64,000 nt of DNA, from the NCBI GenBank assembly GCA_900111695.1, contig FOHD01000006.1, positions 1 to 64,000 of the forward strand, in the 5' to 3' direction. The notes under the pieces were generated by a model. It ran no database searches. It was not told the DNA's origin and was given only the letters and a program-made list of their open reading frames with translations. Both the position numbers and the translations under genes were made by a program. This stretch comes from Olsenella sp. KH3B4. Its GTDB lineage: Bacteria; Actinomycetota; Coriobacteriia; Coriobacteriales; Atopobiaceae. Positions 43,728 to 52,532 of the stretch are shown here, in pieces; the first letter of the stretch is position 1, and each line of letters begins with the position of its first letter.

Positions 43728-44246
43728 CTACGCGGCCTGCTTGTCGGCGACCGCCTGGAGCGCGGTGACGAGGCCCCTGGCGGGACCAGCGCACACCTGC
43801 GCAATGCCGGAGAGCGGGCTGCCAATGACGTACACGAGCTTGGCGAGCAGCTCGTCGCGGGACGGGAGCTCGGCGTACGCGAGAGCCTCCTCGGCCGTGA
43901 TGGCCTTACCGTCGGCAATGCCACCCAGGATCTGCATCTTCTTGAGCTTGTCGGCCTCCTGCTTCAGGACCTTAGCGGCCTCGACAGGGTCATTCTCGTA
44001 GAAGACGTAGGCGCAGGTGCCCTTGAGCATGTCGTCGATGTTGGGCATCTCGGCCTCGTTGAGGGCAATGCGCACGATGTTGTTCTTGTAGACCTTCATG
44101 TGTGCGTTGGCCTCGCGCAGGGCGCGACGGAGCTCCTGGGCCTCCTTCACGGTGAGGCCGCGGTAGTCGACGACAAAGACGCCCTTGGAAGCCTCGATGG
44201 AACCCTTGACCTTCTCGAGCATGTCGATGTTGGACTGTGCTGGCAT
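43728..44246 (-). CDS. rplJ: 50S ribosomal protein L10
   Basis: L10 anchors the L7/L12 stalk and represses its own mRNA by binding the leader. The 172-aa protein has MLEKVKGSIEASKGVFVVDYRGLTV in two family blocks, LRREANAHMKVYKNNI-like helices, and the C-terminal helix that carries L12 dimers. An AAGGAGGTG site precedes the ATG. An L10 leader lies directly upstream. Confidence 0.97.
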   Translation of the reverse strand: MPAQSNIDMLEKVKGSIEASKGVFVVDYRGLTVKEAQELRRALREANAHMKVYKNNIVRIALNEAEMPNIDDMLKGTCAYVFYENDPVEAAKVLKQEADKLKKMQILGGIADGKAITAEEALAYAELPSRDELLAKLVYVIGSPLSGIAQVCAGPARGLVTALQAVADKQAA

Positions 44247-44280
44247 GTGAACACCTCCTTCTCATGCGTTTCCGGGCACG

Positions 44281-44425
44281 ATCCGCCGACGCGGCGGGCC
44301 CCTCGCATGAGAGGGCCCCGCTTGGCGCAGCCAAACGGGGCCTCATAGGTTCATAGCTGAGACCACCTCGGCAGGCGGGTTTCCCCTTTGAGCCCGTAGG
44401 CACCGGCTGTCTTTGGCAGCGGGAC
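44281..44425 (-). promoter_or_regulatory. L10 leader (autoregulatory RNA of rplJ-rplL)
   Basis: The minus-strand transcript carries AAAGACAGCCGGTG (44416-44403 region) and CCTGCCGAGGTGG (about 44375-44363), the two conserved arms of the kink-turn that L10(L12)4 binds. Downstream are two hairpins that share 44314-44318 and exclude each other: one at 44314-44342 (GGCCCCG stem) and one at 44296-44318 (GGGCCC stem). This supports a switch by L10 binding. Confidence 0.8.
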
Positions 44426-44464
44426 GTGCAACGTGTGCAATGCAGGTTCAAACCTGCAATGATT

Positions 44465-44494
44465 ATTCTCGCACGGTTCACGCTCGTACGTCAA
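44465..44494 (-). promoter_or_regulatory. Promoter for rplJ-rplL
   Basis: Minus strand: TTGACG (44494-44489), 18-bp spacer, GAGAAT (44470-44465). Start near 44458 gives a leader of about 210 bases holding the L10-binding RNA. Confidence 0.6.
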
Positions 44495-44523
44495 GGCGAC
44501 CTAGCGAGACACGGCATCGACAC

Positions 44524-44550
44524 AAAAAGCCCCGCTCCTGCGAGCGGGGC
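44524..44550 (-). terminator. Intrinsic terminator after rplA
   Basis: Minus strand: GCCCCGCTC stem with GAGCGGGGC (44550-44529), followed by TTTTT. It ends the rpmG-secE-nusG-rplK-rplA unit 25 bp past the rplA stop. The 328-bp gap 44247-44574 holds only this, the rplJ promoter and the L10 leader. Confidence 0.9.
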
Positions 44551-44574
44551 CTACATACCAGGATGCGACTGGAG

Positions 44575-45282
44575 CTAGTCCTCCATGAAGTCGCGGGTCT
44601 TGGTGGTGTCGACCTTGATGCCAGGGCCCATGGTGGTGGAGACCACAATGGACTTGACGTACTTGCCCTTGGCGCTCGAGGGCTTGACGCGCAGCAGCTC
44701 GGTGAGAAGCGCACCGTAGTTCTCAACAAGAGCCTTGACGTCGAAGGAAGCCTTGCCCATGGGGACGTGGCAGATGCCGTAGCGGTCGGCACGATACTCG
44801 ACGCGGCCAGCCTTGAGCTCCTTGACCATCTTCTCAACGTCCATGGTCACGGTGCCCAGCTTGGGGTTAGGCATGAGGCCACGGGGACCGAGGATGCGGC
44901 CGAGACGACCAACCTTGCCCATGAGGTTGGGCGTGGCGATAACGGCGTCAAAGTTGATGTTGCCCTTCTGAACCTCCTCGATGAGGTCATCGGAGCCAAC
45001 GATGTCAGCGCCGGCAGCCTGGGCCTCAGCGGCCTTGGCACCCTCGGCGAAGACGGCAACGCGAACGGTCTTGCCGGTGCCGTTGGGCAGCGAGATGGAG
45101 CCACGGATGTTCTGGTCGGCCTTGCGGGTGTCGACGCCAAGGCGAATGGCAACCTCGACGGTCTCGTCGAACTTGGCGGAGGAGAGCTCCTTGGCGAGGG
45201 TCATGGCCTCCTTGGGCGAGTAGACCTTGCCAGTCTCGAGCTTGGCAGCAGCCGCGTTGTAATTCTTTCCGTGCTTAGGCAT
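44575..45282 (-). CDS. rplA: 50S ribosomal protein L1
   Basis: L1 forms the mobile stalk that moves E-site tRNA. From ATG 45282 ([16 protein letters not shown], with CAGGAGG upstream) the protein is 235 aa and has [61 protein letters not shown] and [19 protein letters not shown] ends. The frame is open further but family length supports this start. It follows rplK. Confidence 0.96.
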   Translation of the reverse strand: MPKHGKNYNAAAAKLETGKVYSPKEAMTLAKELSSAKFDETVEVAIRLGVDTRKADQNIRGSISLPNGTGKTVRVAVFAEGAKAAEAQAAGADIVGSDDLIEEVQKGNINFDAVIATPNLMGKVGRLGRILGPRGLMPNPKLGTVTMDVEKMVKELKAGRVEYRADRYGICHVPMGKASFDVKALVENYGALLTELLRVKPSSAKGKYVKSIVVSTTMGPGIKVDTTKTRDFMED

Positions 45283-45392
45283 GTGATACCTCCTGTGGTC
45301 AACGGGCTTGCGCCCTCCCACATAGTTGGCGGATTTGTCCGCCTCATTCAGAGAGGCGCCCCACGTGGGGGCGCGTGGTGCCATAGGTAGTG

Positions 45393-45824
45393 CTAGTCCT
45401 CGGCGATGGTGACGCCCATGGAGCGGGCGGTGCCGGCAACGATCTTCTTGGCAGCCTCGATGTCATTGGCGTTGAGGTCCGGCATCTTGATCTGAGCAAT
45501 CTTGGTGAGCTGCTCCTGGGTGAGCTGTCCAACCTTGTCGCGCTGGGGCACGCCAGAGCCGCTCTTGAGGCCGAGCTCCTTCTTGATGAGGTGAGCCGCA
45601 GGCGGGGTCTTGGTCACGAAGTCGAAGGTGCGATCCTCATAGACAGTGATCTCGACAGGGATGATGTCGCCGGCCTGATCCTTGGTGGCAGCGTTGAAGG
45701 CCTGGCAGAACTGCATGATGTTGACCTGAGCAGCGCCAAGTGCAGGGCCAACGGGAGGCGCGGGGTTAGCGGCGCCGGCCGGTATCTGGAGCTTAATGAA
45801 GTGAGTAACCTTCTTCTTGGGCAT
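45393..45824 (-). CDS. rplK: 50S ribosomal protein L11
   Basis: L11 is in the GTPase-associated centre, the thiostrepton target. The 143-aa protein has [22 protein letters not shown] with the proline-rich helix for antibiotic binding, [19 protein letters not shown], and the RNA-binding end [20 protein letters not shown]. It follows nusG by 90 bp and precedes rplA. Confidence 0.97.
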   Translation of the reverse strand: MPKKKVTHFIKLQIPAGAANPAPPVGPALGAAQVNIMQFCQAFNAATKDQAGDIIPVEITVYEDRTFDFVTKTPPAAHLIKKELGLKSGSGVPQRDKVGQLTQEQLTKIAQIKMPDLNANDIEAAKKIVAGTARSMGVTIAED

Positions 45825-45914
45825 GATGTTCCTCCTGGAGAGCGTGCTTGGTATCTATCTTCACGCAGGCGCCCGAGAAGCCATCCTCACCGATACGGGA
45901 CCTGCCAGAAGTTC

Positions 45915-46466
45915 CTAGCTGATAACAGAGATCTGATCTAGTGTGAGCTCGACGGGGGTCTCGCGGCCAAAGATCATGAGCATGACCTTGACCTTGCCGG
46001 CCTCGGCATTGACCTCGGAGACCTGGCCGTCGAAGTCTGCAAGCGGGCCCGAAAGGACGCGCACGGACATGCCACGCTCGATGTTGGTCGAGGTGCGCTT
46101 GGGCGCAGGGGCGGCCGCGTTGGTGCGGACGCCACCACGACGCATAATCTTGTCGAACTCGTCACGACGAAGCGGCGTAGGCTTGCCGTCAAGGCCAACA
46201 AAGCCCGTGACACCGGGCGTGTTACGCACGACGGCCCAGGTGTTGTCGTCGACCTCCATGCGAACGAGGACGTAGCCCGGGAAGACTTTGGCCTCCTTGG
46301 TCTCGCGCTTACCGCCGTCCTTGACCTCGGTGACTTCCTCGGTTGGGATCTGGATGTCCACGACCTTATCGCCAATGCCATAGGTCTCGATGCGGTGCTC
46401 GAGATCAGTCTTGACCTTGTTCTCGTACCCGGAGTACGTGTGGATAACATACCAGCGCTTAGCCAT
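45915..46466 (-). CDS. nusG: Transcription antitermination protein NusG
   Basis: NusG binds RNA polymerase and couples it to ribosomes through S10. The 183-aa protein has the NGN domain (KRWYVIHTYSGYENKVKTDL, FPGYVLVRMEVDDNTWAVVRNTPGVTGFVG) and the C-terminal KOW domain (VRVLSGPLADFDGQVSEVN). A short Thr/Arg/Ala-rich insert between the domains lengthens the linker. It starts three bases after secE. Confidence 0.96.
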   Translation of the reverse strand: MAKRWYVIHTYSGYENKVKTDLEHRIETYGIGDKVVDIQIPTEEVTEVKDGGKRETKEAKVFPGYVLVRMEVDDNTWAVVRNTPGVTGFVGLDGKPTPLRRDEFDKIMRRGGVRTNAAAPAPKRTSTNIERGMSVRVLSGPLADFDGQVSEVNAEAGKVKVMLMIFGRETPVELTLDQISVIS

Positions 46467-46469
46467 GGC

Positions 46470-46868
46470 CTATGCCCCCAAACTCGTGTAGCCAACGAGC
46501 GCAGCCACGATGCCGGTGTCAACGAGCCAGAGAGCGACGCCGAAGACCACGAGGGAGATGATGACGGCAACCGAATAGTTGCGGAGCTCGTCCTTCGAGG
46601 GCCATACGACACGCTTCATCTCGGTACGCACGGCAGCAAAGTAGTTGCTAATGCGCTTGGCGAGACCCGGCTTCTTGTTGCTCGCCTTGGCGGGCTTGTT
46701 CTGCTTCTCGGGTGCCTTCGCAGCGGCAACAGCCGTCTGCTTGGAAGCGCCCTCAGCCTTCTGGGGCTTAGAGGAAGCAGCGGAGGCGGCCTGAGCGGCC
46801 TCGCGCTCGGCGCGCTTCTGGGCACGCGCCTTGCGGACGCTCCTCTTGTTCCTGTCCTTGTTCGGCAT
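46470..46868 (-). CDS. secE: Preprotein translocase subunit SecE with long N-terminal tail
   Basis: SecE clamps SecY. The C-terminal part has the family pattern: KRISNYFAAVRTEMKRVVWPSKDELRNY, then one membrane helix (about 106-127). The total of 132 residues includes about 65 extra N-terminal residues rich in Ala, Lys and Gln, which are probably flexible. It stands after tRNA-Trp and before nusG, as in many actinobacteria. Confidence 0.93.
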   Translation of the reverse strand: MPNKDRNKRSVRKARAQKRAEREAAQAASAASSKPQKAEGASKQTAVAAAKAPEKQNKPAKASNKKPGLAKRISNYFAAVRTEMKRVVWPSKDELRNYSVAVIISLVVFGVALWLVDTGIVAALVGYTSLGA

Positions 46869-46941
46869 CCTCGCGACTCCTAAAAGACTGGCCGTTACAT
46901 AGAAACCGGCTAACCCCGAAGGGAAAGCCGGTGGGAAATTC

Positions 46942-47017
46942 TGGCACGCCAGGAAGGACTCGAACCCTCAACACTCGGTTTTGGAGACCGATGCTCTACC
47001 AATTGAACTACTGGCGT
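46942..47017 (-). tRNA. tRNA-Trp (CCA anticodon)
   Basis: Cloverleaf on the minus strand from 47017: acceptor ACGCCAG with CTGGCGT, D arm GTTC..GAGC, anticodon loop CTCCAAA (CCA, Trp), T arm with GGTTCGAGTCC, discriminator G and an encoded CCA at 46944-46942. It lies between rpmG and secE, a common place for this tRNA. Confidence 0.95.
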
Positions 47018-47034
47018 GTGTGGACCCACCTAGT

Positions 47035-47184
47035 TTAGCGGGTCTCGCGGTGAAGCGTGTGCTTACGGCACCACGGACAATACTTCTTCATCTCAAGTCG
47101 ATCAGGCGTGTTCGCCTTGTTCTTGGTCGTGGTGTAGTTGCGGCGCTTGCACTCGGTGCATGCAAGTGTAACAAGTGTACGCAT
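47035..47184 (-). CDS. rpmG: 50S ribosomal protein L33 (zinc-binding form)
   Basis: A 49-residue gene on the minus strand (ATG 47184, stop 47035-47037), preceded by CAGGAGG. The protein [20 protein letters not shown] then runs to [17 protein letters not shown]. Cysteines 9, 12, 36 and 39 form the zinc site of C+ L33. It is the first gene of the unit rpmG-tRNA-Trp-secE-nusG-rplK-rplA. Confidence 0.95.
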   Translation of the reverse strand: MRTLVTLACTECKRRNYTTTKNKANTPDRLEMKKYCPWCRKHTLHRETR

Positions 47185-47243
47185 GAATCCTCCTGAGACA
47201 CCATGTCACTTCGAGGCCATCCTCGAAGATGGCGCGGTGGAGA

Positions 47244-47273
47244 ACGTTACCATTACCAAACACTTCCTGTCAA
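47244..47273 (-). promoter_or_regulatory. Promoter for rpmG-secE-nusG unit
   Basis: Minus strand: TTGACA (47273-47268), 18-bp spacer, TAACGT (47249-47244). The same -10 hexamer is used by the rpsL promoter in this window. Confidence 0.65.
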
Positions 47274-47396
47274 GTTATCGGGCTTTCTAGAGGTTTGCTC
47301 ACATAACATCCACGCGAGAACCCCATGCCCTTCTAGCAGGAAGCAGCGAGAGACACGCAAACCAACCACGTACGAGATTCGCGTCTCTCAAGAGAA

Positions 47397-47426
47397 GGGC
47401 CCGACACCCTTGCGGATGCCGGGCCT
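47397..47426 (-). terminator. Terminator after tuf
   Basis: Minus strand: GGCCCGGCATCC pairs with GGGTGTCGGGCC (47425-47398), followed by TTCTCTT. It lies 22 bp past the tuf stop. Confidence 0.75.
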
Positions 47427-47447
47427 AGAGGTCACTTCTAAGAGAAG

Positions 47448-48653
<1,206 letters not shown>

Positions 48654-48723
48654 TGCCAATCCTCCTTTTGGAACGAACCTCTCCGGCCATTCCATGGTAC
48701 AGAAATACGCCTATTTATGCTCA

Positions 48724-48741
48724 GCGGCGCCGAAGCGCCGC
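48724..48741 (-). other. UUCG-capped hairpin between tRNA-Met and tuf
   Basis: Minus strand: GCGGCGC, TTCG loop, GCGCCGC. No T-tract follows, so it is more likely an RNA stability or processing element in the tRNA-tuf transcript than a terminator. Confidence 0.5.
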
Positions 48742-48750
48742 AGAAAAGCC

Positions 48751-48827
48751 TGGTACCGGTGACTGGATTCGAACCAGTGACATCGCGGGTATGAGCCGCG
48801 TGCTCTAACCAGCTGAGCTACACCGGC
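48751..48827 (-). tRNA. tRNA-Met (CAT anticodon, elongator)
   Basis: Minus strand from 48827: acceptor GCCGGTG with CACCGGT, anticodon stem CGCGG/CCGCG with loop CTCATAC (CAT), T arm CTGGTTCGAATCCAG, discriminator A and encoded CCA at 48753-48751. The G1-U72 start pair and lack of three G-C pairs in the anticodon stem as in initiators point to elongator Met. Confidence 0.92.
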
Positions 48828-48849
48828 ATGGAGCCGTGCACTTGAAAAA

Positions 48850-48925
48850 TGGAGCCCGCGACCGGATTCGAACCGGTGACCTCTTCGTTACCAACGAAGT
48901 GCTCTACCGACTGAGCTACACGGGC
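48850..48925 (-). tRNA. tRNA-Thr (GGT anticodon)
   Basis: Minus strand from 48925: acceptor GCCCGTG with CGCGGGC, anticodon stem CTTCG/CGAAG with loop TTGGTAA (GGT, Thr), T arm CCGGTTCGAATCCGG, discriminator T, CCA encoded. Second of three tRNAs before tuf. Confidence 0.93.
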
Positions 48926-48926
48926 A

Positions 48927-49010
48927 TGGTGGGGATGCTTGGACTCGAACCAAGGAACCCAGAGGGAGCGGATTTACAGTCCGCCGCAGTTGCCGCTGTG
49001 CCACATCCCC
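48927..49010 (-). tRNA. tRNA-Tyr (GTA anticodon)
   Basis: Minus strand from 49010: acceptor GGGGATG with CATCCCC, anticodon stem CGGA/TCCG with loop CTGTAAA (GTA, Tyr), a long variable arm (class II), T arm TTGGTTCGAGTCCAA, and CCA encoded at 48929-48927. First tRNA of the tRNA-tuf cluster; one base separates it from tRNA-Thr. Confidence 0.93.
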
Positions 49011-49058
49011 ATTCCGTTTTCAAGCACCGCACGGGGCGAACCCCCTGCAGCGGAGTGA

Positions 49059-49087
49059 ATAATACGACGAGGAAAAAATCCTGTCAA
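49059..49087 (-). promoter_or_regulatory. Promoter for tRNA-Tyr/Thr/Met-tuf
   Basis: Minus strand: TTGACA (49087-49082), 17-bp spacer, TATTAT (49064-49059), the closest match to consensus in the window. The 270-bp gap 49011-49280 otherwise holds only the terminator of the upstream tRNA. Confidence 0.85.
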
Positions 49088-49234
49088 CGCATTCCACGGT
49101 ACCGGGCGTATCTACCCCACGATTCCCGCACAATTCTAAGAAATGCGCAGGTAGAACTTATGGGGCGCATCTTGCCCTTTGGCTGATCTGGCTGCATTGG
49201 AAGCATTTCTCGCCCATGCGCGCCCGAAGCTTAC

Positions 49235-49272
49235 AAAAAGAAAATCGGCCGGAGGCAGCTGTCTCCGGCCGG
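49235..49272 (-). terminator. Terminator after tRNA-Thr (TGT)
   Basis: Minus strand: CCGGCCGGAG pairs with CTCCGGCCG around a short loop, followed by TTTTCTTTTT. It separates the tRNA-Thr(TGT) transcript from the tRNA-tuf promoter. Confidence 0.88.
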
Positions 49273-49280
49273 AAGGTTTC

Positions 49281-49355
49281 TGGAGCCGGTAGAGGGAGTC
49301 GAACCCACAACCCACGGTTTACAAAACCGTTGCTCTGCCATTGAGCCATACCGGC
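49281..49355 (-). tRNA. tRNA-Thr (TGT anticodon)
   Basis: Minus strand from 49355: acceptor GCCGGTA with TACCGGC, anticodon stem ACGGT/ACCGT with loop TTTGTAA (TGT, Thr), T arm GTGGGTTCGACTCCC, discriminator T, CCA encoded at 49283-49281. It follows the NYN nuclease gene and ends at its own terminator. Confidence 0.93.
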
Positions 49356-49427
49356 GGTGAGGACATGATAGCGTGTTTGGCCAAATCTGGCACGCGCGGC
49401 GCCAGATTGGGTGCAGCCGCTCGCGAC

Positions 49428-50015
49428 CTACCGGCGCCCGCGCAGCCTATCCAGCTTGGCGCGCGTCTCGGCGTCGAGCCTGTCCTCCAGGCTCAGGTGC
49501 GTGTGAGAGCCCCGCTCGCGTGCCTCCTCCACCCCAGCGTTCACCATGCTCATGTTCTGGGCGAGAAGGGCGCTTGAGACGGTGGTCACGGGAATCCCGC
49601 CAACGGTGTAGCGAATCGTGTTGTCCGAGGTTACAAGCAGCACGTCCCTTTCGGCATGGCGGGCCTCGGTGACCAGGCGCTCGATGACTGTGTCCGCAGA
49701 CTCCCCCGTGCGGGAGAAGACCACGCGCACGCCAGCCGTGCTCCAGTTTGGCCGCTCGCTCGAGAGGTTGCCCGCCGCGTCGAACACCACAACGGGCTCG
49801 TAGCTACCCTGCGCATACGCGGCAACGTCGGCAACGAGCGCCTCGCGTGCCCGGTCGAAGGGGTCGTGCCCATAGGGATCGCGCGAGAGGTGCGCCACGT
49901 CTGCAAGGGCTCCGGCACCGGCGTGCTCGTCGATAAGCGCAGCGTAGCGAGGCGTCCCGTGGACCACGTTGTAGCCGTCAACCACAAGAAGAGCCAAGCG
50001 GGTGCACCTAGCCAT
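49428..50015 (-). CDS. NYN-domain ribonuclease, YacP/Rae1-like
   Basis: The 195-aa protein has the NYN (PIN-like) nuclease pattern: LLVVDGYNVVHG with the first catalytic aspartate, VVVFDAAGN, VVFSRTGESADTVIERLV, and DVLLVTSDNTIRYTV. This matches Bacillus YacP (Rae1), which cuts mRNA in the ribosomal A site. Its start overlaps the end of rlmB by eight bases, the same rlmB-yacP pairing seen in Bacillus. Rae1 function is inferred from family and context. Confidence 0.87.
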   Translation of the reverse strand: MARCTRLALLVVDGYNVVHGTPRYAALIDEHAGAGALADVAHLSRDPYGHDPFDRAREALVADVAAYAQGSYEPVVVFDAAGNLSSERPNWSTAGVRVVFSRTGESADTVIERLVTEARHAERDVLLVTSDNTIRYTVGGIPVTTVSSALLAQNMSMVNAGVEEARERGSHTHLSLEDRLDAETRAKLDRLRGRR

Positions 50016-50994
50016 CCGCCCGCGCCCCCTCGCTCACGCGACGCAACCACTCGTAGCACATAACCGTAGTGGCTTGGGCAACGTTGAGCGACTCGACACG
50101 ACCGCGCTGCGGGAGCCTGGCTCCAAAGTCGCAATGGTCAAGCACCAGGCGAGAAATGCCCTCCCCCTCGGAGCCCATGACCAGCGCCAGCCTGCCGTAG
50201 ACGGGCGCATGCCACACGTCCTGCTCGGCATGCTCGGTGGCAGCGCAAGCCCAGAATCCGGCCTCCTTGAGCTGGTCAATCGCGCGCGCAAGGTTGGGGA
50301 CCTGGGCAATGGGGAGGTGCAGCACCGCTCCGGCGGAGGTCTTGTAGGCACCCGGCCCAACGGTGGCGGCGCGCGCGTTGGCCACGACAACGCCGGCGGC
50401 GCCCACAACCTCCGCGGAGCGCACAATCGCACCAAAGTTGCCCTCGTCGGTCACGTGGTCAAGCACAACGACCAGGGCGTCCCCCTCCCCTGCCGCGGCT
50501 ATGACATCTTCAATGGTCGCGTACGAGAAGGGCTTGGTACGCACAACGATGCCCTGGTGGGCACCGTGACTCGAGAGGCGGTCAAGGCGGGAGCGGGGCA
50601 CGGTCTCGCACTCCACGCCAGCATCCGAGAGCCGGCGCACCAGCGTGTCGAGTGTCTTGTCGGTACCCTCGGGCGACCCGGCTCCGTCCTGCACATAGGC
50701 GGTACGGATGGGGATGCCGGCATCAAGCGCCTCGGCGACAGCACGGCGGCCCTCGATGAGGTCAGAGCCAAGCGCCGCGGGGCGCTGCGAATCCTGGCGC
50801 CCCGCCACACGCTGTGGGCGCGGACCGGGCCGCTGGGAGCCACGCTGGCCACGATTTCCCTGGCTCTGACGGCTGCCGTTGCCACCCGAGCGCTGGTCAC
50901 GCCCGTGGCACTGGCCGCCGCGGCCCGCCTGCGAGGGACCCTGGCCCTTGCGGGCCGAGCTGCGACGAGCGTCGCCTCGTGTCATTCTCATCAC
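50008..50994 (-). CDS. rlmB: 23S rRNA 2'-O-methyltransferase, RlmB/TrmH family
   Basis: A SPOUT methyltransferase that modifies 23S rRNA guanosine (G2251 in E. coli). Conserved motifs are NFGAIVRSAEVVGAAGVVV, VMGSEGEGISR and the knot segment RVESLNVAQATTV. A long Arg/Gly/Gln-rich N-terminal tail (residues 1-75) precedes the substrate-binding domain starting IEGRRAVAEAL. The tail likely binds RNA. The 328-aa gene follows cysS with no gap, as in many Gram-positives. Confidence 0.9.
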   Translation of the reverse strand: MMRMTRGDARRSSARKGQGPSQAGRGGQCHGRDQRSGGNGSRQSQGNRGQRGSQRPGPRPQRVAGRQDSQRPAALGSDLIEGRRAVAEALDAGIPIRTAYVQDGAGSPEGTDKTLDTLVRRLSDAGVECETVPRSRLDRLSSHGAHQGIVVRTKPFSYATIEDVIAAAGEGDALVVVLDHVTDEGNFGAIVRSAEVVGAAGVVVANARAATVGPGAYKTSAGAVLHLPIAQVPNLARAIDQLKEAGFWACAATEHAEQDVWHAPVYGRLALVMGSEGEGISRLVLDHCDFGARLPQRGRVESLNVAQATTVMCYEWLRRVSEGARADG

Positions 50995-52455
50995 CTACGC
51001 CCTGCGCAGGCGCGAGCCCGCGGCGGTGTCCTCGAGAACCAGGCCGAGCCCGGTGATGGCATCGCGGATGCCATCGGCCGTGCCCCAGTCCTTCGCCTTG
51101 CGGGCCGCCTGGCGCGCAGCGATGAGCGCGTCTGCGGCCTCGGTGGCAGAGCTGCCCTGGTAGCCGGCGTACTTCTCGGCAAGGCCCACCAGCTCGGCGG
51201 GGAGCTCGTCCTCCTCGGCGGCAAGCGTGACACCCATGACGCCCGCAAGCTCGGCAAGGGACTCGGCGGCGGACTTGGCCGCCTCGCCGCCGGCAGCGGT
51301 GCCGGCATCGGCGAGATAGGTGTTGGCCGAGGTCACAAGCGAGAAGATCGCGGCAAGGCCTCCGGCAGTGTTGAAATCGTCATCCATCTGGCGCGTGAAC
51401 TCCTCGCGCGCCTCGCGGACAGTAGCAAGCAGCGTGGCGTCAAGCTCCTCACTTCCCGAGCCGTTCTTGGCAGCCCAGAGCAGGTTCTTCTCGCATGTGC
51501 GCAGGCGCTCGAGAGTGCCCACGGCCCCCTCCAAGCGATCGAAGGAGAAGTCGAGAGGCGCGCGGTAGTGGGTCTGCAGCATAAGCAGGCGCACGGCGTC
51601 GGCGGGGTACTTGTCGAGGACCTCCTTGAGCGTGTAGAAGTTGCCCAGGCTCTTAGACATCTTCTCGCCGTCCACGCGGAGCATGCCGGTGTGCATCCAG
51701 AGGTTGGCAAGCGGCTCGTGCCAGGCGCACATGGCCTGGGCGGTCTCGTTCTCGTGGTGGGGGAAGACGAGGTCCGCGCCGCCACCGTGGATGTCGATGG
51801 GGGTGCCCAGATAGTGGTGGATCATGGCGCAGCACTCGGTGTGCCAGCCGGGACGCCCGTCGCCCCAGGGGCTCGGCCAGCTGGGCTCGCCAGGCTTGGC
51901 TGCCTTCCAGAGGGCAAAGTCAAAGGGGTCGCGCTTCTGGTCGTTAACCTCCACGCGCTCGCCCGCGCGCATCTGGTCGAGGTCGCGGCCGGAAAGGATG
52001 CCGTAGTTGTGATCCGAGCGCACCGAGAAGTACACGTCGCCGTTGTCTGCCACGTAGGCGTTACCCTGCTCGATGAGGGACTCGATCATCTCCTGCATGG
52101 CCTGGATCTCGTGCGTGGCACGCGGGCGGATGTCGGGGTCGAGAATCCCAAAGCGGTGCATCTGCTCGATGAAGGCGTTCGAGAACTCCTCCGCCACGTC
52201 GGCCGCAGTGCGGCCCTGCTCGTTGGCGCGGTTAATGATCTTGTCGTCAACATCGGTGAGGTTCTGGGCAAAGGTGACCTCGTAGCCCTTGTACATGAGG
52301 TAGCGGCGGATCACGTCGAACGAGAGAAACGTGCGCGCGTTGCCAATGTGAATCTGGTCGTAGACCGTAGGGCCACAGACATACATGCGAATCTTGCCCG
52401 GCTCGATGGGCTCGAGCTCCTGCTTCCGGTGCGTCTGGGTATTGTAGATCTGCAT
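50995..52455 (-). CDS. cysS: Cysteinyl-tRNA synthetase
   Basis: A class I synthetase, 486 aa from ATG 52455 (AAGGAG upstream). The catalytic zinc site starts with the cysteine of YVCGPTVYDQIHIGNART, which also holds the HIGN motif; EKMSKSLGNF is the KMSKS loop; GWHTECCAM and GGADLVFPHHENE contain the other zinc ligands. The anticodon-binding part is C-terminal. The frame is open to 52515 but without family sequence. No T-box leader is visible upstream. Confidence 0.96.
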   Translation of the reverse strand: MQIYNTQTHRKQELEPIEPGKIRMYVCGPTVYDQIHIGNARTFLSFDVIRRYLMYKGYEVTFAQNLTDVDDKIINRANEQGRTAADVAEEFSNAFIEQMHRFGILDPDIRPRATHEIQAMQEMIESLIEQGNAYVADNGDVYFSVRSDHNYGILSGRDLDQMRAGERVEVNDQKRDPFDFALWKAAKPGEPSWPSPWGDGRPGWHTECCAMIHHYLGTPIDIHGGGADLVFPHHENETAQAMCAWHEPLANLWMHTGMLRVDGEKMSKSLGNFYTLKEVLDKYPADAVRLLMLQTHYRAPLDFSFDRLEGAVGTLERLRTCEKNLLWAAKNGSGSEELDATLLATVREAREEFTRQMDDDFNTAGGLAAIFSLVTSANTYLADAGTAAGGEAAKSAAESLAELAGVMGVTLAAEEDELPAELVGLAEKYAGYQGSSATEAADALIAARQAARKAKDWGTADGIRDAITGLGLVLEDTAAGSRLRRA

Positions 52456-52532
52456 GGTTTGCTCCTTGAGATGTGTGCGCAAGTACTGGCATTGTAGCAG
52501 CACCCCGAGAAGCATCTGGGGAGGGTGGCGAC

